DNA of 64,000 nt from assembly GCF_039503195.1 (NCBI RefSeq), contig NZ_JBCJKP010000001.1:8308001-8372000 (forward strand). The letters run 5' to 3'. This DNA is from Streptomyces mirabilis. GTDB taxonomy: Bacteria; Actinomycetota; Actinomycetes; Streptomycetales; Streptomycetaceae. Positions within the stretch are counted from its first letter, which is position 1. Each line of letters begins with the position of its first letter. A program made the position numbers and the translations under genes. The notes beneath the pieces are model-generated. The model did no database searches. It had not been told where the DNA came from and was given only the letters and a program-made list of their open reading frames with translations. Shown piece after piece: positions 45,335 through 53,427 of the stretch.

Positions 45335-45369
45335 CTACAATGCTGTAGACGGTCTACTGAACTGTAGAC
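45335..45369. promoter_or_regulatory. overlapping BlaI-type operators between DedA and the second BlaI gene
   Basis: CTACAATGCTGTAG (45335-45348), GTAGACGGTCTAC (45345-45357) and GTCTAC-tgaact-GTAGAC (45352-45369) overlap in a divergent promoter gap of about 100 bases. The arms GTCTAC/GTAGAC differ from the CCCTAC/GTAGGG arms of the first BlaI system, so the two repressors should discriminate. Confidence 0.7.
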
Positions 45370-45393
45370 GATACCGGGGTGAGGATCGTTCCC

Positions 45394-45780
45394 ATGGCCA
45401 GCGCGAAGGACGAACGCCGACCGGCGGGTGAGCTCGAGGCCTCTGTCATGGCCGCCCTCTGGGCCGCCGGCGCCCCGCTGACTCCGGGCCGCGTCCAGAC
45501 GGAGCTCGGCTCGGGGCTGGCCCGTACGACGGTCACGACGATCCTGTCGAGGCTGCACGAGAAGGGGTTCGTCGGCCGGGAGCGGCAGGGGCGCGGCTTC
45601 GCCTACTTCCCCGTCCAGGACCCGCACGGCCTCACCGCCCGCCGCATGCACACCGAGCTGGACCGGGACGAGGACCGGGAGACGGCGCTGGCCCGGTTCG
45701 TCGCCCAGCTCAGCCCCGACGACGAGCGCCTCCTGCGTGATCTTCTGGAATCGGGTGAGCAGCTAGAATCGGGTGAGTAA
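45394..45780 (+). CDS. BlaI/MecI/CopY family repressor, second system
   Basis: A 128-residue winged-helix repressor: ELEASVMAALWAAGAPLTPG, then LARTTVTTILSRLHEKGFVG as recognition helix. I use ATG 45394 because GAGGA lies 8 bases upstream; GTG 45379 is in frame. The last codons contain a short duplication (LESGEQLESGE). The stop overlaps the start of the M56 gene by one base. Operators immediately upstream suggest control of itself and of the divergent DedA-PAP2 operon. Confidence 0.87.
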   Translation: MASAKDERRPAGELEASVMAALWAAGAPLTPGRVQTELGSGLARTTVTTILSRLHEKGFVGRERQGRGFAYFPVQDPHGLTARRMHTELDRDEDRETALARFVAQLSPDDERLLRDLLESGEQLESGE

Positions 45781-46721
45781 TGACCACTCTGCTGATCATT
45801 CCGCTGCTCGTCCCGCTTCTGCTGCCTTTCGCGCTGCCGAGGCTGGCCCGCCGCTGTCTCGACCGCCTCGCGCCGGTCGCCGCCCTGTGGGCACTGACCC
45901 TCACGGTCCTCGTGCTGGCCGGCGCCTCCGTGGCCGCGCTCGGCGCGCTGCTCCTCACCGGCCTGCTCAAGCTGCCGGTCCTGGCGGGCCTGGGTGACCT
46001 CGTCCACCCCCTGCGCACCCCGTCGAACCTGATCGTCCTGCCGCTGGCCGCGGCGGCCACCGGCCTCCTGACCGTCGGCGCCGCGACCCTCGTACGCTCC
46101 GCCCTGCGCCAGTTGCGCGCCTTCCGCACCGCCCGCAGCCAGGCGGACCGCCGACCCGCCGCGGGCGACCTGTGCGTGATCGAATCACCCCACCCGGACG
46201 CGTACGCGCTGCCGGGCCGTCCGCACCGCATCGTCGTGACCACCGGGATGCTCCGCAGCCTCTGTCCCGAAGAGCGCGAAGTTCTCTTCGCCCACGAGCG
46301 GGCCCACAACGCGGGCAACCACCACCGCTTCCTCGTCGCGGCCGAGTTCGCCGCGCACTGCCATCCCGGGCTGCGCGCGGTCCGCGACAGCATCGCGCTC
46401 GCCGCCGAGCGCGCCGCGGACGAGGCCGCCGCCACGGCGGTGGGGGACCGGCGCCTGACCGCGCGCGCCATCGCCCGCGCCGCCCTCGCCACCACGGCCG
46501 CCCGCTCCACCCGCCCCGACTTCGCCGCCGCCGCGACCACCGGACCCGTACCCCAGCGGGTCGCGGCCCTTCTCGCGGCTCCCGGGCGCCGCCCCCGCGC
46601 CGCCTCCTGGATCGCCCTCCTCCTCGTCGCCTGCGCGACCGTCTCGGCCTCCGCGGCGGCGACCGGCGTCCTCACCTTCCACCACGAGGTGGAGATCGCC
46701 CAGGGTGAGGAGACCCACTGA
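45780..46721 (+). CDS. M56 family membrane metallopeptidase, second system
   Basis: A 313-residue M56 protease with three N-terminal helices, the zinc motif HERAH near residue 177 (FAHERAHNAGNHHRF) and the ERAADEAAA third-ligand region. As with the first system no sensor domain is fused, and a final membrane helix precedes a short acidic tail. It overlaps the BlaI stop (TAATG), so both are made together; proteolysis of BlaI on an envelope signal is the expected mode. Confidence 0.85.
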   Translation: MTTLLIIPLLVPLLLPFALPRLARRCLDRLAPVAALWALTLTVLVLAGASVAALGALLLTGLLKLPVLAGLGDLVHPLRTPSNLIVLPLAAAATGLLTVGAATLVRSALRQLRAFRTARSQADRRPAAGDLCVIESPHPDAYALPGRPHRIVVTTGMLRSLCPEEREVLFAHERAHNAGNHHRFLVAAEFAAHCHPGLRAVRDSIALAAERAADEAAATAVGDRRLTARAIARAALATTAARSTRPDFAAAATTGPVPQRVAALLAAPGRRPRAASWIALLLVACATVSASAAATGVLTFHHEVEIAQGEETH

Positions 46722-46797
46722 CCCTTCCGGGTCGGGTCGCCCGGGCGGGGCCGTGACGTCCCCTGTTTCCCCGACGCCCCTCTGTTGGAATCTTCAT

Positions 46798-47016
46798 TTA
46801 CGCTCAGCGAGAGGGGCCCTGGTGGTCCAGAACCTCCTTGTCGCGGGTACGTTCATCACGGTCCTCGTCCTGTGGGACCTGCTTGGACACCTCCCGCTGC
46901 CGCTCGGCGTCGCGGGCCACGAGGGCTCCACGGTGCTGGTCGGGCTGAACGGGCTGCGGCTGCTGCGGGAGTCCGCATGGCGTCGGCCGGACGGAGGCCG
47001 ACCTCGGGCGCTGTGA
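46798..47016 (+). pseudogene. heavy-metal P-type ATPase, C-terminal relic
   Basis: The last 72 codons before the stop at 47016 read VVQNLLVAGTFITVLVLWDL, then GHLPLPLGVAGHEGSTVLVG and LNGLRLLRESAWRR, which is the final two-helix segment of metal-translocating P-type ATPases. The catalytic and nucleotide-binding domains are absent and no start codon suits. It is a deletion remnant between the second M56 gene and the AlkA gene. Confidence 0.6.
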
Positions 47017-47083
47017 GGTTGATGTCGGATTCTCGCCAGCCCCGGCCTCGCCGGTGCCCGATGCTTGAGGCATGCGCAATGGG

Positions 47084-48553
47084 ATGCACACCGACATGGA
47101 GCGCTGTGTGCGCGCCGTCCAGTCGAAGGACGCGCGCTTCGACGGATGGTTCTTCACAGCGGTCCTGACCACGCGAATCTACTGCCGGCCGAGCTGCCCC
47201 GTGGTTCCGCCGAAACCCGAGAACATGACGTTCTACCCGAGCGCGGCGGCCTGCCAGCAGGCCGGGTTCCGGGCCTGCAAGCGCTGCCGTCCGGACACCA
47301 GTCCCGGCTCGCCCGAGTGGAACCTGCGAGCCGACCTCGTCGCCCGCGCGATGCGGCTGATCGGCGACGGGGTCGTGGACCGCGAGGGCGTTCCGGGTCT
47401 GGCCGGCCGGCTCGGCTACAGCATCCGCCAGGTCGAGCGGCAGCTGCTGGCCGAGCTGGGCGCGGGACCGCTCGCGCTCGCCCGGGCGCAGCGTGCCCAG
47501 ACCGCCCGGCTGCTCATCGAGACCACCACGCTCCCGATGGCGGAGATCGCCTTCGCGGCCGGCTTCTCCTCCATCCGCACCTTCAACGACACCGTGCGCG
47601 AGGTCTTCGCCCTCGCCCCGAGCGAGCTGCGCGACCGGGTGCCGAAGAAGCGCGCCCCTGCGACACCGGGCGTCCTGAGCCTGCGGCTCCCCTTCCGCGC
47701 CCCGCTCAACCCCGACAACCTCTTCGGCCACCTCGCGGCGACCGCCGTACCCGGTGTCGAGGAGTGGCGCGACGGCGCCTACCGGCGCACCCTGCGCCTG
47801 CCCTACGGCCACGGGATCGTCGGGCTCACCCCGCACGTCGACCACATCGCCTGCCGCCTCACCCTCAGCGACCTGCGCGACCTGCCCGTCGCGATCAGCC
47901 GCTGCCGCCGCATGCTCGACCTGGACGCCGACCCGGTCGCCGTCGACGACCAACTGCGGACGGATCCGGTGCTGGCGCCCCTGGTGGCGAAGGCTCCCGG
48001 CCGCCGGGTGCCGCGCACGGTCGACGAGGCCGAGTTCGCCGTACGGGCCGTCCTGGGCCAGCAGGTCTCCACCGCCGCCGCCCGTACCCACGCGGCCCGC
48101 CTGGTCACCGCGCACGGCGAACCCGTCGAGGACCCCGAGGGCGGCCTCACCCACCTCTTCCCCTCGCCTCAGGCGCTCGCGGCCCTGGACCCGTCGTCGC
48201 TCGCGATGCCGAGCACCCGCCGCACCACGTTCACCACGCTCGTACGCCAACTCGCCGACGGCTCCCTCCACTTGGGAGTGGAGAGCGACTGGGTCGAGGC
48301 CCGCGCCCGCCTCCTCGCCCTCCCCGGCTTCGGCCCCTGGACGGTCGACGTCATCGGCATGCGCGCCCTCGGCGACCCGGATGCCTTCCTCCCCACCGAC
48401 CTCGGAATCCGGCGCGCGGCCCAGGAGCTGGGCCTGCCGTCGACCCCCGCCGCCCTGACGGCGCGCGCGGCGGCGTGGCGCCCGTGGCGGGCGTACGCGG
48501 TCCAGTACCTGTGGGCGACGGACAGCCACCCGATCAACTTCCTCCCCGTATAA
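47084..48553 (+). CDS. alkA: Ada-type AraC activator fused to AlkA 3-methyladenine DNA glycosylase
   Basis: A 489-residue DNA alkylation-repair protein. Residues 1-75 are the Ada zinc/methyl-acceptor domain with cysteines at 34, 38, 65 and 68 (IYCRPSCP and ACKRCRPD); residues 80-190 are an AraC helix-turn-helix; residues 200-489 are AlkA with AVLGQQVSTAAAR, the helix-hairpin-helix LPGFGPWTVDVIG and the catalytic Asp in LPTDLGIRRAA. Methylation of Cys34 should turn it into an activator of this operon. ATG 47084 gives the usual MHTDxERC start; ATG 47072 is possible. Confidence 0.88.
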   Translation: MHTDMERCVRAVQSKDARFDGWFFTAVLTTRIYCRPSCPVVPPKPENMTFYPSAAACQQAGFRACKRCRPDTSPGSPEWNLRADLVARAMRLIGDGVVDREGVPGLAGRLGYSIRQVERQLLAELGAGPLALARAQRAQTARLLIETTTLPMAEIAFAAGFSSIRTFNDTVREVFALAPSELRDRVPKKRAPATPGVLSLRLPFRAPLNPDNLFGHLAATAVPGVEEWRDGAYRRTLRLPYGHGIVGLTPHVDHIACRLTLSDLRDLPVAISRCRRMLDLDADPVAVDDQLRTDPVLAPLVAKAPGRRVPRTVDEAEFAVRAVLGQQVSTAAARTHAARLVTAHGEPVEDPEGGLTHLFPSPQALAALDPSSLAMPSTRRTTFTTLVRQLADGSLHLGVESDWVEARARLLALPGFGPWTVDVIGMRALGDPDAFLPTDLGIRRAAQELGLPSTPAALTARAAAWRPWRAYAVQYLWATDSHPINFLPV

Positions 48554-48603
48554 GCGACTTCAGGCACATGCAGATGGCTTCAAACGACTCGAAGGTACGA
48601 ACT

Positions 48604-49086
48604 GTGAAACAGCACACGGTCATCGACAGCCCGTACGGCCCCCTCACCCTCGTCGCCGACGACGGTGTCCTGTGCGGCCTCTACATGGTCGGCCAACGCC
48701 ACCGCCCGCCGGAGGAGACCTTCGGCGAACGCGACGACACGCCCTTCGGCGAAGTCACCGACCAGCTGAAGGCGTATTTCGAGGGCGAGTTGAAGGAGTT
48801 CACCCTCGAACTGCGGATGTCCGGCACCCTCTTCCAGCGCAGCGTCTGGGATCAGCTGCGCCGGATCCCCTACGGCGAGACCCGCTCGTACGGCGAACTG
48901 GCCGAAGCCCTGGGCAACGCGGGCGCCTCCCGCGCGGTCGGCCTCGCCAACGGCAAGAACCCCATCGGCATCATCGTGCCCTGCCACCGCGTGGTCGGCG
49001 CGAACGGAAGCCTCACCGGATACGGCGGCGGCCTGGACCGCAAGCAGCGCCTGCTCGACTTCGAGAGCGGCACGGCACTCTTCTAG
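48604..49086 (+). CDS. ogt: methylated-DNA-protein cysteine methyltransferase (Ogt)
   Basis: A 160-residue suicide repair protein that removes methyl groups from O6-methylguanine. The acceptor motif IVPCHRVVG, the ASRAVGLANGKNPIGI DNA-binding block and the helix RSVWDQLRRIPYGETRSYGE are intact. GTG 48604 gives the typical VKQHTVIDSPYGPLTL start, with GAAGG 8 bases upstream; ATG 48568 is a longer in-frame option. It lies 50 bases after the AlkA gene and is most likely in the same adaptive-response operon. Confidence 0.9.
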   Translation: MKQHTVIDSPYGPLTLVADDGVLCGLYMVGQRHRPPEETFGERDDTPFGEVTDQLKAYFEGELKEFTLELRMSGTLFQRSVWDQLRRIPYGETRSYGELAEALGNAGASRAVGLANGKNPIGIIVPCHRVVGANGSLTGYGGGLDRKQRLLDFESGTALF

Positions 49087-49143
49087 CCCACTTCTCCAGC
49101 TCTGTTCGCCGCTGGCTCTCTGTGCCTCCAGCTCTCTGCGCCT

Positions 49144-49463
49144 CTAACTCTCTTCGCCCAGGGCGTGCAGCAGCTTCGGCAGGGCGATCCCGATCGGCTC
49201 CCGTACGACCTCGTCGGCCCGGTCGTCGTACGGCGTCGGCTCGGCGTTGTCGATGATCAGCCGGGCTCCGCGATCGGCGGCGACACCGGCGAGCCCGGCG
49301 GCGGGCTGCACCTGCAGACTGCTCCCGACGGCGATGAACACCTGGCACGCTTGGTGATGGCGACCGCCTCGCTGAGGACCACAGGGTCGAGCCGCTCGCC
49401 GAACATCACGGTCGCCGGCTTGAGGATGCCACCGCACTCCAGGCACAGCGGATCGTCCTCGCC
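49144..49463 (-). pseudogene. SIR2 family deacylase fragment with a frameshift
   Basis: The C-terminal 105 residues of a SIR2 protein remain. From 49463 the frame reads CLECGGILKPATVMFGERLD, then shifts by one base near 49355 into CQVFIAVGSSLQVQPAAGLA and ends at TAG 49146-49144. It closely matches the same part of the intact SIR2 gene at 50587-51324 (for example EPTPYDDRADEV versus EPTPYDEIADEV). The N-terminal domain is missing. It looks like a decayed paralogue or a partial duplication around the two genes that lie between the copies. Confidence 0.75.
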
Positions 49464-49503
49464 GCCATATGGGGAGGTGGACGCAGCGATGGCGCCAGAT
49501 GGC

Positions 49504-49815
49504 CTAACCGCCCGTCACCCATCGGATCGCTGCGATCACACCCAACAGCACGGCGGGGCCCACCCACCACCAGCCCATGATCCGTCGTACCGACGGCAGC
49601 AGCCACAGCACTGCCGCCGCACCGGCAGCCCCGATGGTGAGGACGCACGAGAGAACGATGCCGGCATACGCGTCGTCGTCCCAGGGCCCGGACGGACGGA
49701 CGGTCAGTGCCGTCCAGCAGAAGTACGCGGCGACAAGGGTGAGCAGGATCAGTGGAACGCCGAGGACCAGGCGCAGGCAGCCGCGGTCGTCGTCCACGGG
49801 GGAAGGGCTGGTCAT
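49504..49815 (-). CDS. small membrane protein of unknown function
   Basis: A 103-residue protein with three predicted helices: LVLGVPLILLTLVAAYFCW, then IVLSCVLTIGAAGAAAVLWL, then GWWWVGPAVLLGVIAAI, after an acidic N-terminus. I do not recognise the family. ATG 49815 overlaps the stop of the lysozyme-like gene (TGATG), so the two are probably coupled; a helper or immunity role for the neighbour is possible but unsupported. Confidence 0.6.
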   Translation of the reverse strand: MTSPSPVDDDRGCLRLVLGVPLILLTLVAAYFCWTALTVRPSGPWDDDAYAGIVLSCVLTIGAAGAAAVLWLLPSVRRIMGWWWVGPAVLLGVIAAIRWVTGG

Positions 49816-50498
49816 CAGCGCAGTGCGTTCCTTGCCTCGTCCAGATGGTTCGTAAAGCCACGCCCGTAGGCCTGGGCGTCGTCGGTCTGCCAGTACGGGC
49901 CACCGTTGTAACGCGCGGCGAGCTCCTGATACTGGGCCGGCGTCATCTCCTCCGCAGGCACGGTGGCGAACTCGCTCTCCGCCTTGAGTTGGGCCAGGTA
50001 CTCCGAGGCGATGAAGATGTTCTGCGCAGGGTCCTGGAGAGAATCCTCCACCATGCTGCGCTGCTGGTCGGTGAGGTGGTCGGGGTCGTAGCCGAGGACC
50101 TCGGCGCCGCGTCGCACCTGGATGGCAATGGGCCCCATGGACGTGTTGTCGGGATCGCCGCCGAGACGCCAGGGGAGGCTCTCGGGGGCGATCGGACTGA
50201 GTGGGGAGTCGGCCTGTTCGCGGAGGGTGTCGGTGATGTCGTCCAGGATGCCTGGCTGTCCGCCGATCTCCTGCCAGGCGATACCGGCGACCATGTCCGG
50301 CGGGAGCCCCGAGTTCTGTGCCGCCGCCTTGATGATGTCCTTGTTCGCCGCGATCCAGTCGGCGCGCTCCTGGGCGTTGGCGGCGCGGTTGCCGGAGCGG
50401 ATTCTTGAGCGCCGGGGTCCGCCGCCCCTACGCCGAAGCACCCGGCCGAGCAAGCGGTGCGGCTGGGTCCGGTGGTCGGTTTGGACTGACTTCCCCAC
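49815..50498 (-). CDS. lysozyme/transglycosylase-like domain protein, N-terminus uncertain
   Basis: The C-terminal 185 residues show a lysozyme-like (SLT/transglycosylase) pattern: IKAAAQNSGLPPDMVAGIAW then QEIGG with a candidate catalytic Glu, SMGPIAIQVRRGAEVLGY in place of GLMQI, DPAQNIFIASEYLAQL, and YQELAARYNGGPYW in place of AAYNAG. The N-terminal 40 residues are Arg rich and lack a signal peptide. GTG 50498 is only the best available start; the gene may be truncated where it meets the SIR2 duplication. Such domains occur at the ends of larger secreted or polymorphic-toxin-type proteins. Confidence 0.55.
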   Translation of the reverse strand: MGKSVQTDHRTQPHRLLGRVLRRRGGGPRRSRIRSGNRAANAQERADWIAANKDIIKAAAQNSGLPPDMVAGIAWQEIGGQPGILDDITDTLREQADSPLSPIAPESLPWRLGGDPDNTSMGPIAIQVRRGAEVLGYDPDHLTDQQRSMVEDSLQDPAQNIFIASEYLAQLKAESEFATVPAEEMTPAQYQELAARYNGGPYWQTDDAQAYGRGFTNHLDEARNALR

Positions 50499-50586
50499 CT
50501 GCCGCCTGCCTGCGGCCGAACTGTGCCCCTCGCGTCGATACCTTGGGACCGGTGCCCTGGCTGGGCTTCCCACTCTATTTCCTAGC

Positions 50587-51324
50587 CTAGTGGGTGTCTT
50601 CGGTTCGAAGCTTGTGCAAGAGCCCGGGCAGGGCGGTGCCGATCGGTTCGCGGATGACCTCGTCGGCGATCTCGTCGTACGGGGTCGGTTCGGCGTTGAC
50701 GATGACGAGCCGGGCTCCGTGGTCGGCGGCGACGCCTGCGAGGCCGGCGGCGGGCTGGACCTGAAGGCTGCTGCCGACGGCGATGAAGACCTGGGAGGCC
50801 TTGGCGATGGCGGCGGCCTCGCCGAGGACGACGGGGTCGAGGCGTTCACCGAAGAGCACGGTCGCCGATTTCAGGATGCCGCCGCACTTCAGGCACGGCG
50901 GGTCCTCCTCGCCGGCTTCGACGCGGGCGAGGGCGTCCCGCATGGGTGTCTTGTCGTGGCATGCGGTGCACACGACGGTCCGCGCGGTGCCGTGGACTTC
51001 GAGGACCTTGCGGGCGGGCATTCCGGCGAGCTGGTGCAGGCCGTCGACGTTTTGGGTGATCACGCGCACGGGCACTCCGGACTTCTCGAGCTCGGCCACG
51101 GCCAGGTGTGCGGCGTTGGGCTCGGCCTGGAGTGTCCGGTTCTTCCGCCGCATCTGCCACGCCCGGCGTCTGATCTCGGGATCGCCCATGTAGTACTCGT
51201 ACGTCACGAGCTTCTCGGCCTCGGGATCCCGCCGCCACAGCCCGTTCGGACCGCGATAATCAGGGATTCCTGAATCGGTCGAGATCCCTGCCCCACTGAG
51301 GATGGCGACGAGTGGCCTGTTCAT
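50587..51324 (-). CDS. SIR2 family NAD-dependent protein deacylase
   Basis: A 245-residue bacterial sirtuin. The NAD motif GAGISTDSGIPDYRG, the ITQNVDGLHQLAG block, the catalytic His in EVHGTA, two CxxC zinc pairs (CTAC and CLKC) and FGERLD are present. It removes acyl groups from lysines using NAD. ATG 51324 is clear. A broken copy of the C-terminal half lies at 49144-49463. Confidence 0.92.
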   Translation of the reverse strand: MNRPLVAILSGAGISTDSGIPDYRGPNGLWRRDPEAEKLVTYEYYMGDPEIRRRAWQMRRKNRTLQAEPNAAHLAVAELEKSGVPVRVITQNVDGLHQLAGMPARKVLEVHGTARTVVCTACHDKTPMRDALARVEAGEEDPPCLKCGGILKSATVLFGERLDPVVLGEAAAIAKASQVFIAVGSSLQVQPAAGLAGVAADHGARLVIVNAEPTPYDEIADEVIREPIGTALPGLLHKLRTEDTH

Positions 51325-51568
51325 GGGCCGAGAGTAGGACGCTTGCCTGCTCGGAGCGAGCGGATATCGGGGCGTGGTCCTCGCCGACCCGTTGTGTTGG
51401 TTGGCCGACATCCCCATCGGCTTGCCTGCCACCCGGAGGAGGCGTTCCCTACCGCGGGGACGCGGGACCGAATGACGGGGATCACCAAGCCGCCTTCACA
51501 GCCTTTTCCCTGGAGTGGCCCCCGCTGAGCCGCAGGGGCGCTGCTCCAGTGTTCGAGGCAGGATCGGA

Positions 51569-51589
51569 GGCCCGGCGCGATGCCGGGCC
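51569..51589. terminator. hairpin downstream of the haloperoxidase-like gene
   Basis: GGCCCGGC (51569-51576), loop GCGAT, GCCGGGCC (51582-51589), a perfect 8-base GC-rich stem 17 bases past the end of the minus-strand gene at 51607. Rho-independent terminators in Streptomyces often lack a U-tract, as here. The rest of 51325-51606 contains no gene that I can support. Confidence 0.55.
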
Positions 51590-51606
51590 CTCTTCGGCTC
51601 TGTGGT

Positions 51607-52998
51607 TCAGTCGCTGTCGTCGCACCTGGGCTCGGCGCGCCTGTCCTGCTCAGCCGTTCGTGTCGGCAGGGACGGCTGGGTGCCGTCCTCGGCGACCGGC
51701 TGGAAGTAGTGGTCCAGCGCCCAGGCGGCCACATGGGTGCCGGCCCGACAGCCGGCTACGTCCGCGGTGCGGGAGTGGACGCCGCCCCACACACGGGCGT
51801 CGGCGACGTCCCGGTTGAGGACGTCGGCGGACCCGTAGAACCGCGTGGTGCCGGTGACCTCGGAGGGGACGTAGAGGTCGATGTGGGAGGTGCCGAGGAC
51901 GCCGGTCAAGGCGCGTGCCACGGCAGCGGCGACGGTCGTATGGCCGGCGACGTAGTCCGGGTGCGGTGGGGTGGGGAGCAGCGGCTCCCAGGCCGGGTCA
52001 GCCGTCGTCGCGGGGTTGCCGTCGGTGTCCGCGAGGCGGATGGCGGTGATCGGCCGCCAGGTGCCGTAGTGGAGCTTGGCGTCCCATGCCGTGACGACGG
52101 CATCGGTCGCCGACGCGTTCACCGCGGCGAACAGCCGGGCCGTCTCGGCGATGCCGAGCCGGTGCCGGGCGGCGTGGTCTCGTACGGCTGTCTGGACCTG
52201 TTCGACCAGGTTGCCGCTGAAGAAGAGGGCGGTCTCGGTCTGCTGCGCGCTCCTGCCCGAGCCGGTCTTCGCGCCCATGGTCTTCACCTCCTGGACATCC
52301 TCGGCGTAGCGGGCCGAGGAGAGGGCGGGTGGTCCCTCGGGGCGGAACTGCTGCGGGGAGGCGAGCAGGAGGGGGCGGAGCCTGGCGAGCCAGGTGTCGA
52401 TGAAGGGCTGGAACGCGGGCGGGGTGGGCCGCCAGACCCCCGGTGCCGGGGAAGCGGTGAAAGGAACGTCCGCGAACCTTCCGTCCCCTTCACGGAGTTC
52501 GATGATGCGAGCGGCGGCGCGCTTTCCGTAGTCGACGCCCCGGTCTCTGGCCTGACCGGCCTGAAGAGCGGCGAGCGAGTCCGCGTAGGCGGTGTCGAGC
52601 CGCACCTTGAAGGCGGGGAAGTAGGTGAGCAGCACGTCGTGGGCCGCAGTGGCGGCGGCCGCCGCGGAGGATGCCTTGGCCGGACCGCGCTCGCGCCATT
52701 TGTACAGGGCGTAGCGGCCTTCGATCCCCACCACGGCGTTGTACACGGCGACGGAGACGAACCCCTCCCAGATCACCGCCTGCCCGGAGGGACGTGGGCC
52801 AAGGCTGGTCTTGATCGTGTCGGTGGCGATGGCGTTCCACTCGCGGACCACGGCTGCCGGGTCCGCCGCGGTCCGGGTGTCCGCGTCGGGGGGACTTGTC
52901 GCGGCGGTGAGCGTCACGAGGGCGATGGCCGCGACGGCGCAGATGAATCCCCGGACACGTGAACGCGGAGGAACGGGAAGAGGGGGCTCTTGTTGCAC
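51607..52998 (-). CDS. exported vanadium-dependent haloperoxidase/PAP2-fold protein
   Basis: A 463-residue protein of the bacterial vanadium haloperoxidase-like family. A signal peptide precedes AATSPPDAD. Phosphate/vanadate-site motifs are KLHYGTWRPITAIR, HPDYVAGHTT and VWGGVHSRTADVAG, equivalent to the KxxxxxxRP, PSGH and SRxxxxxH motifs. Whether it oxidises halides or hydrolyses phosphate cannot be read from sequence. GTG 52998 is chosen because GGAGG lies 5 bases upstream; a TTG at 53055 would extend it without a ribosome site. Confidence 0.83.
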   Translation of the reverse strand: MQQEPPLPVPPRSRVRGFICAVAAIALVTLTAATSPPDADTRTAADPAAVVREWNAIATDTIKTSLGPRPSGQAVIWEGFVSVAVYNAVVGIEGRYALYKWRERGPAKASSAAAAATAAHDVLLTYFPAFKVRLDTAYADSLAALQAGQARDRGVDYGKRAAARIIELREGDGRFADVPFTASPAPGVWRPTPPAFQPFIDTWLARLRPLLLASPQQFRPEGPPALSSARYAEDVQEVKTMGAKTGSGRSAQQTETALFFSGNLVEQVQTAVRDHAARHRLGIAETARLFAAVNASATDAVVTAWDAKLHYGTWRPITAIRLADTDGNPATTADPAWEPLLPTPPHPDYVAGHTTVAAAVARALTGVLGTSHIDLYVPSEVTGTTRFYGSADVLNRDVADARVWGGVHSRTADVAGCRAGTHVAAWALDHYFQPVAEDGTQPSLPTRTAEQDRRAEPRCDDSD

Positions 52999-53154
52999 AG
53001 CGTCCTCCAGAGAGTTGAGTGCCCAAGGCTTAGCAACGGCCCACTGCGCGAGCAAGACAACTCGCCGCGAACCGGACAGGCCCGGGGCGCCCTCGCGCGC
53101 ACCGGCCCGTGTCCGGTGGGATCCGAGCGTGATCGGCCAACACCCCGCTCGGCC

Positions 53155-53397
53155 TTCAGGTACGTCTCGAGGCCGCCACCGGTCGGACGGCTTGACCTTG
53201 ACGCATGATCACCGAGGTCGCTGTTCCCGATCCCGATCGGGGCAGGTGCTGGTCCGCAACCTGTTCCTGTCGCTTGATCCAGGCATGCTCATGCCTATCG
53301 CGGGCGAGTCCGGTCTGCCGATGCCCCGCCATGAGGTCGGCGAGGTGATGCACGGCGATGCCATCGGCGAAGTGGTCGCCCCGCGCGGCCAGTCCAC
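53155..53397 (+). pseudogene. NADP-dependent medium-chain oxidoreductase, N-terminal relic
   Basis: Fragments in three frames together match the N-terminus of CurA-like NADP-dependent oxidoreductases: FRYVSRPPPVGRL, then ITEVAVPDPD, then GQVLVRNLFLSLDPGMLM and EVGEVMHGDAIGEVV. The reading breaks twice by frameshift and ends abruptly near 53400, before the cofactor-binding domain. It is a decayed remnant just downstream of the conflict-system operon. Confidence 0.5.
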
Positions 53398-53427
53398 CGA
53401 TCAGCATGCGCGTGGGGGCCGACCGGG

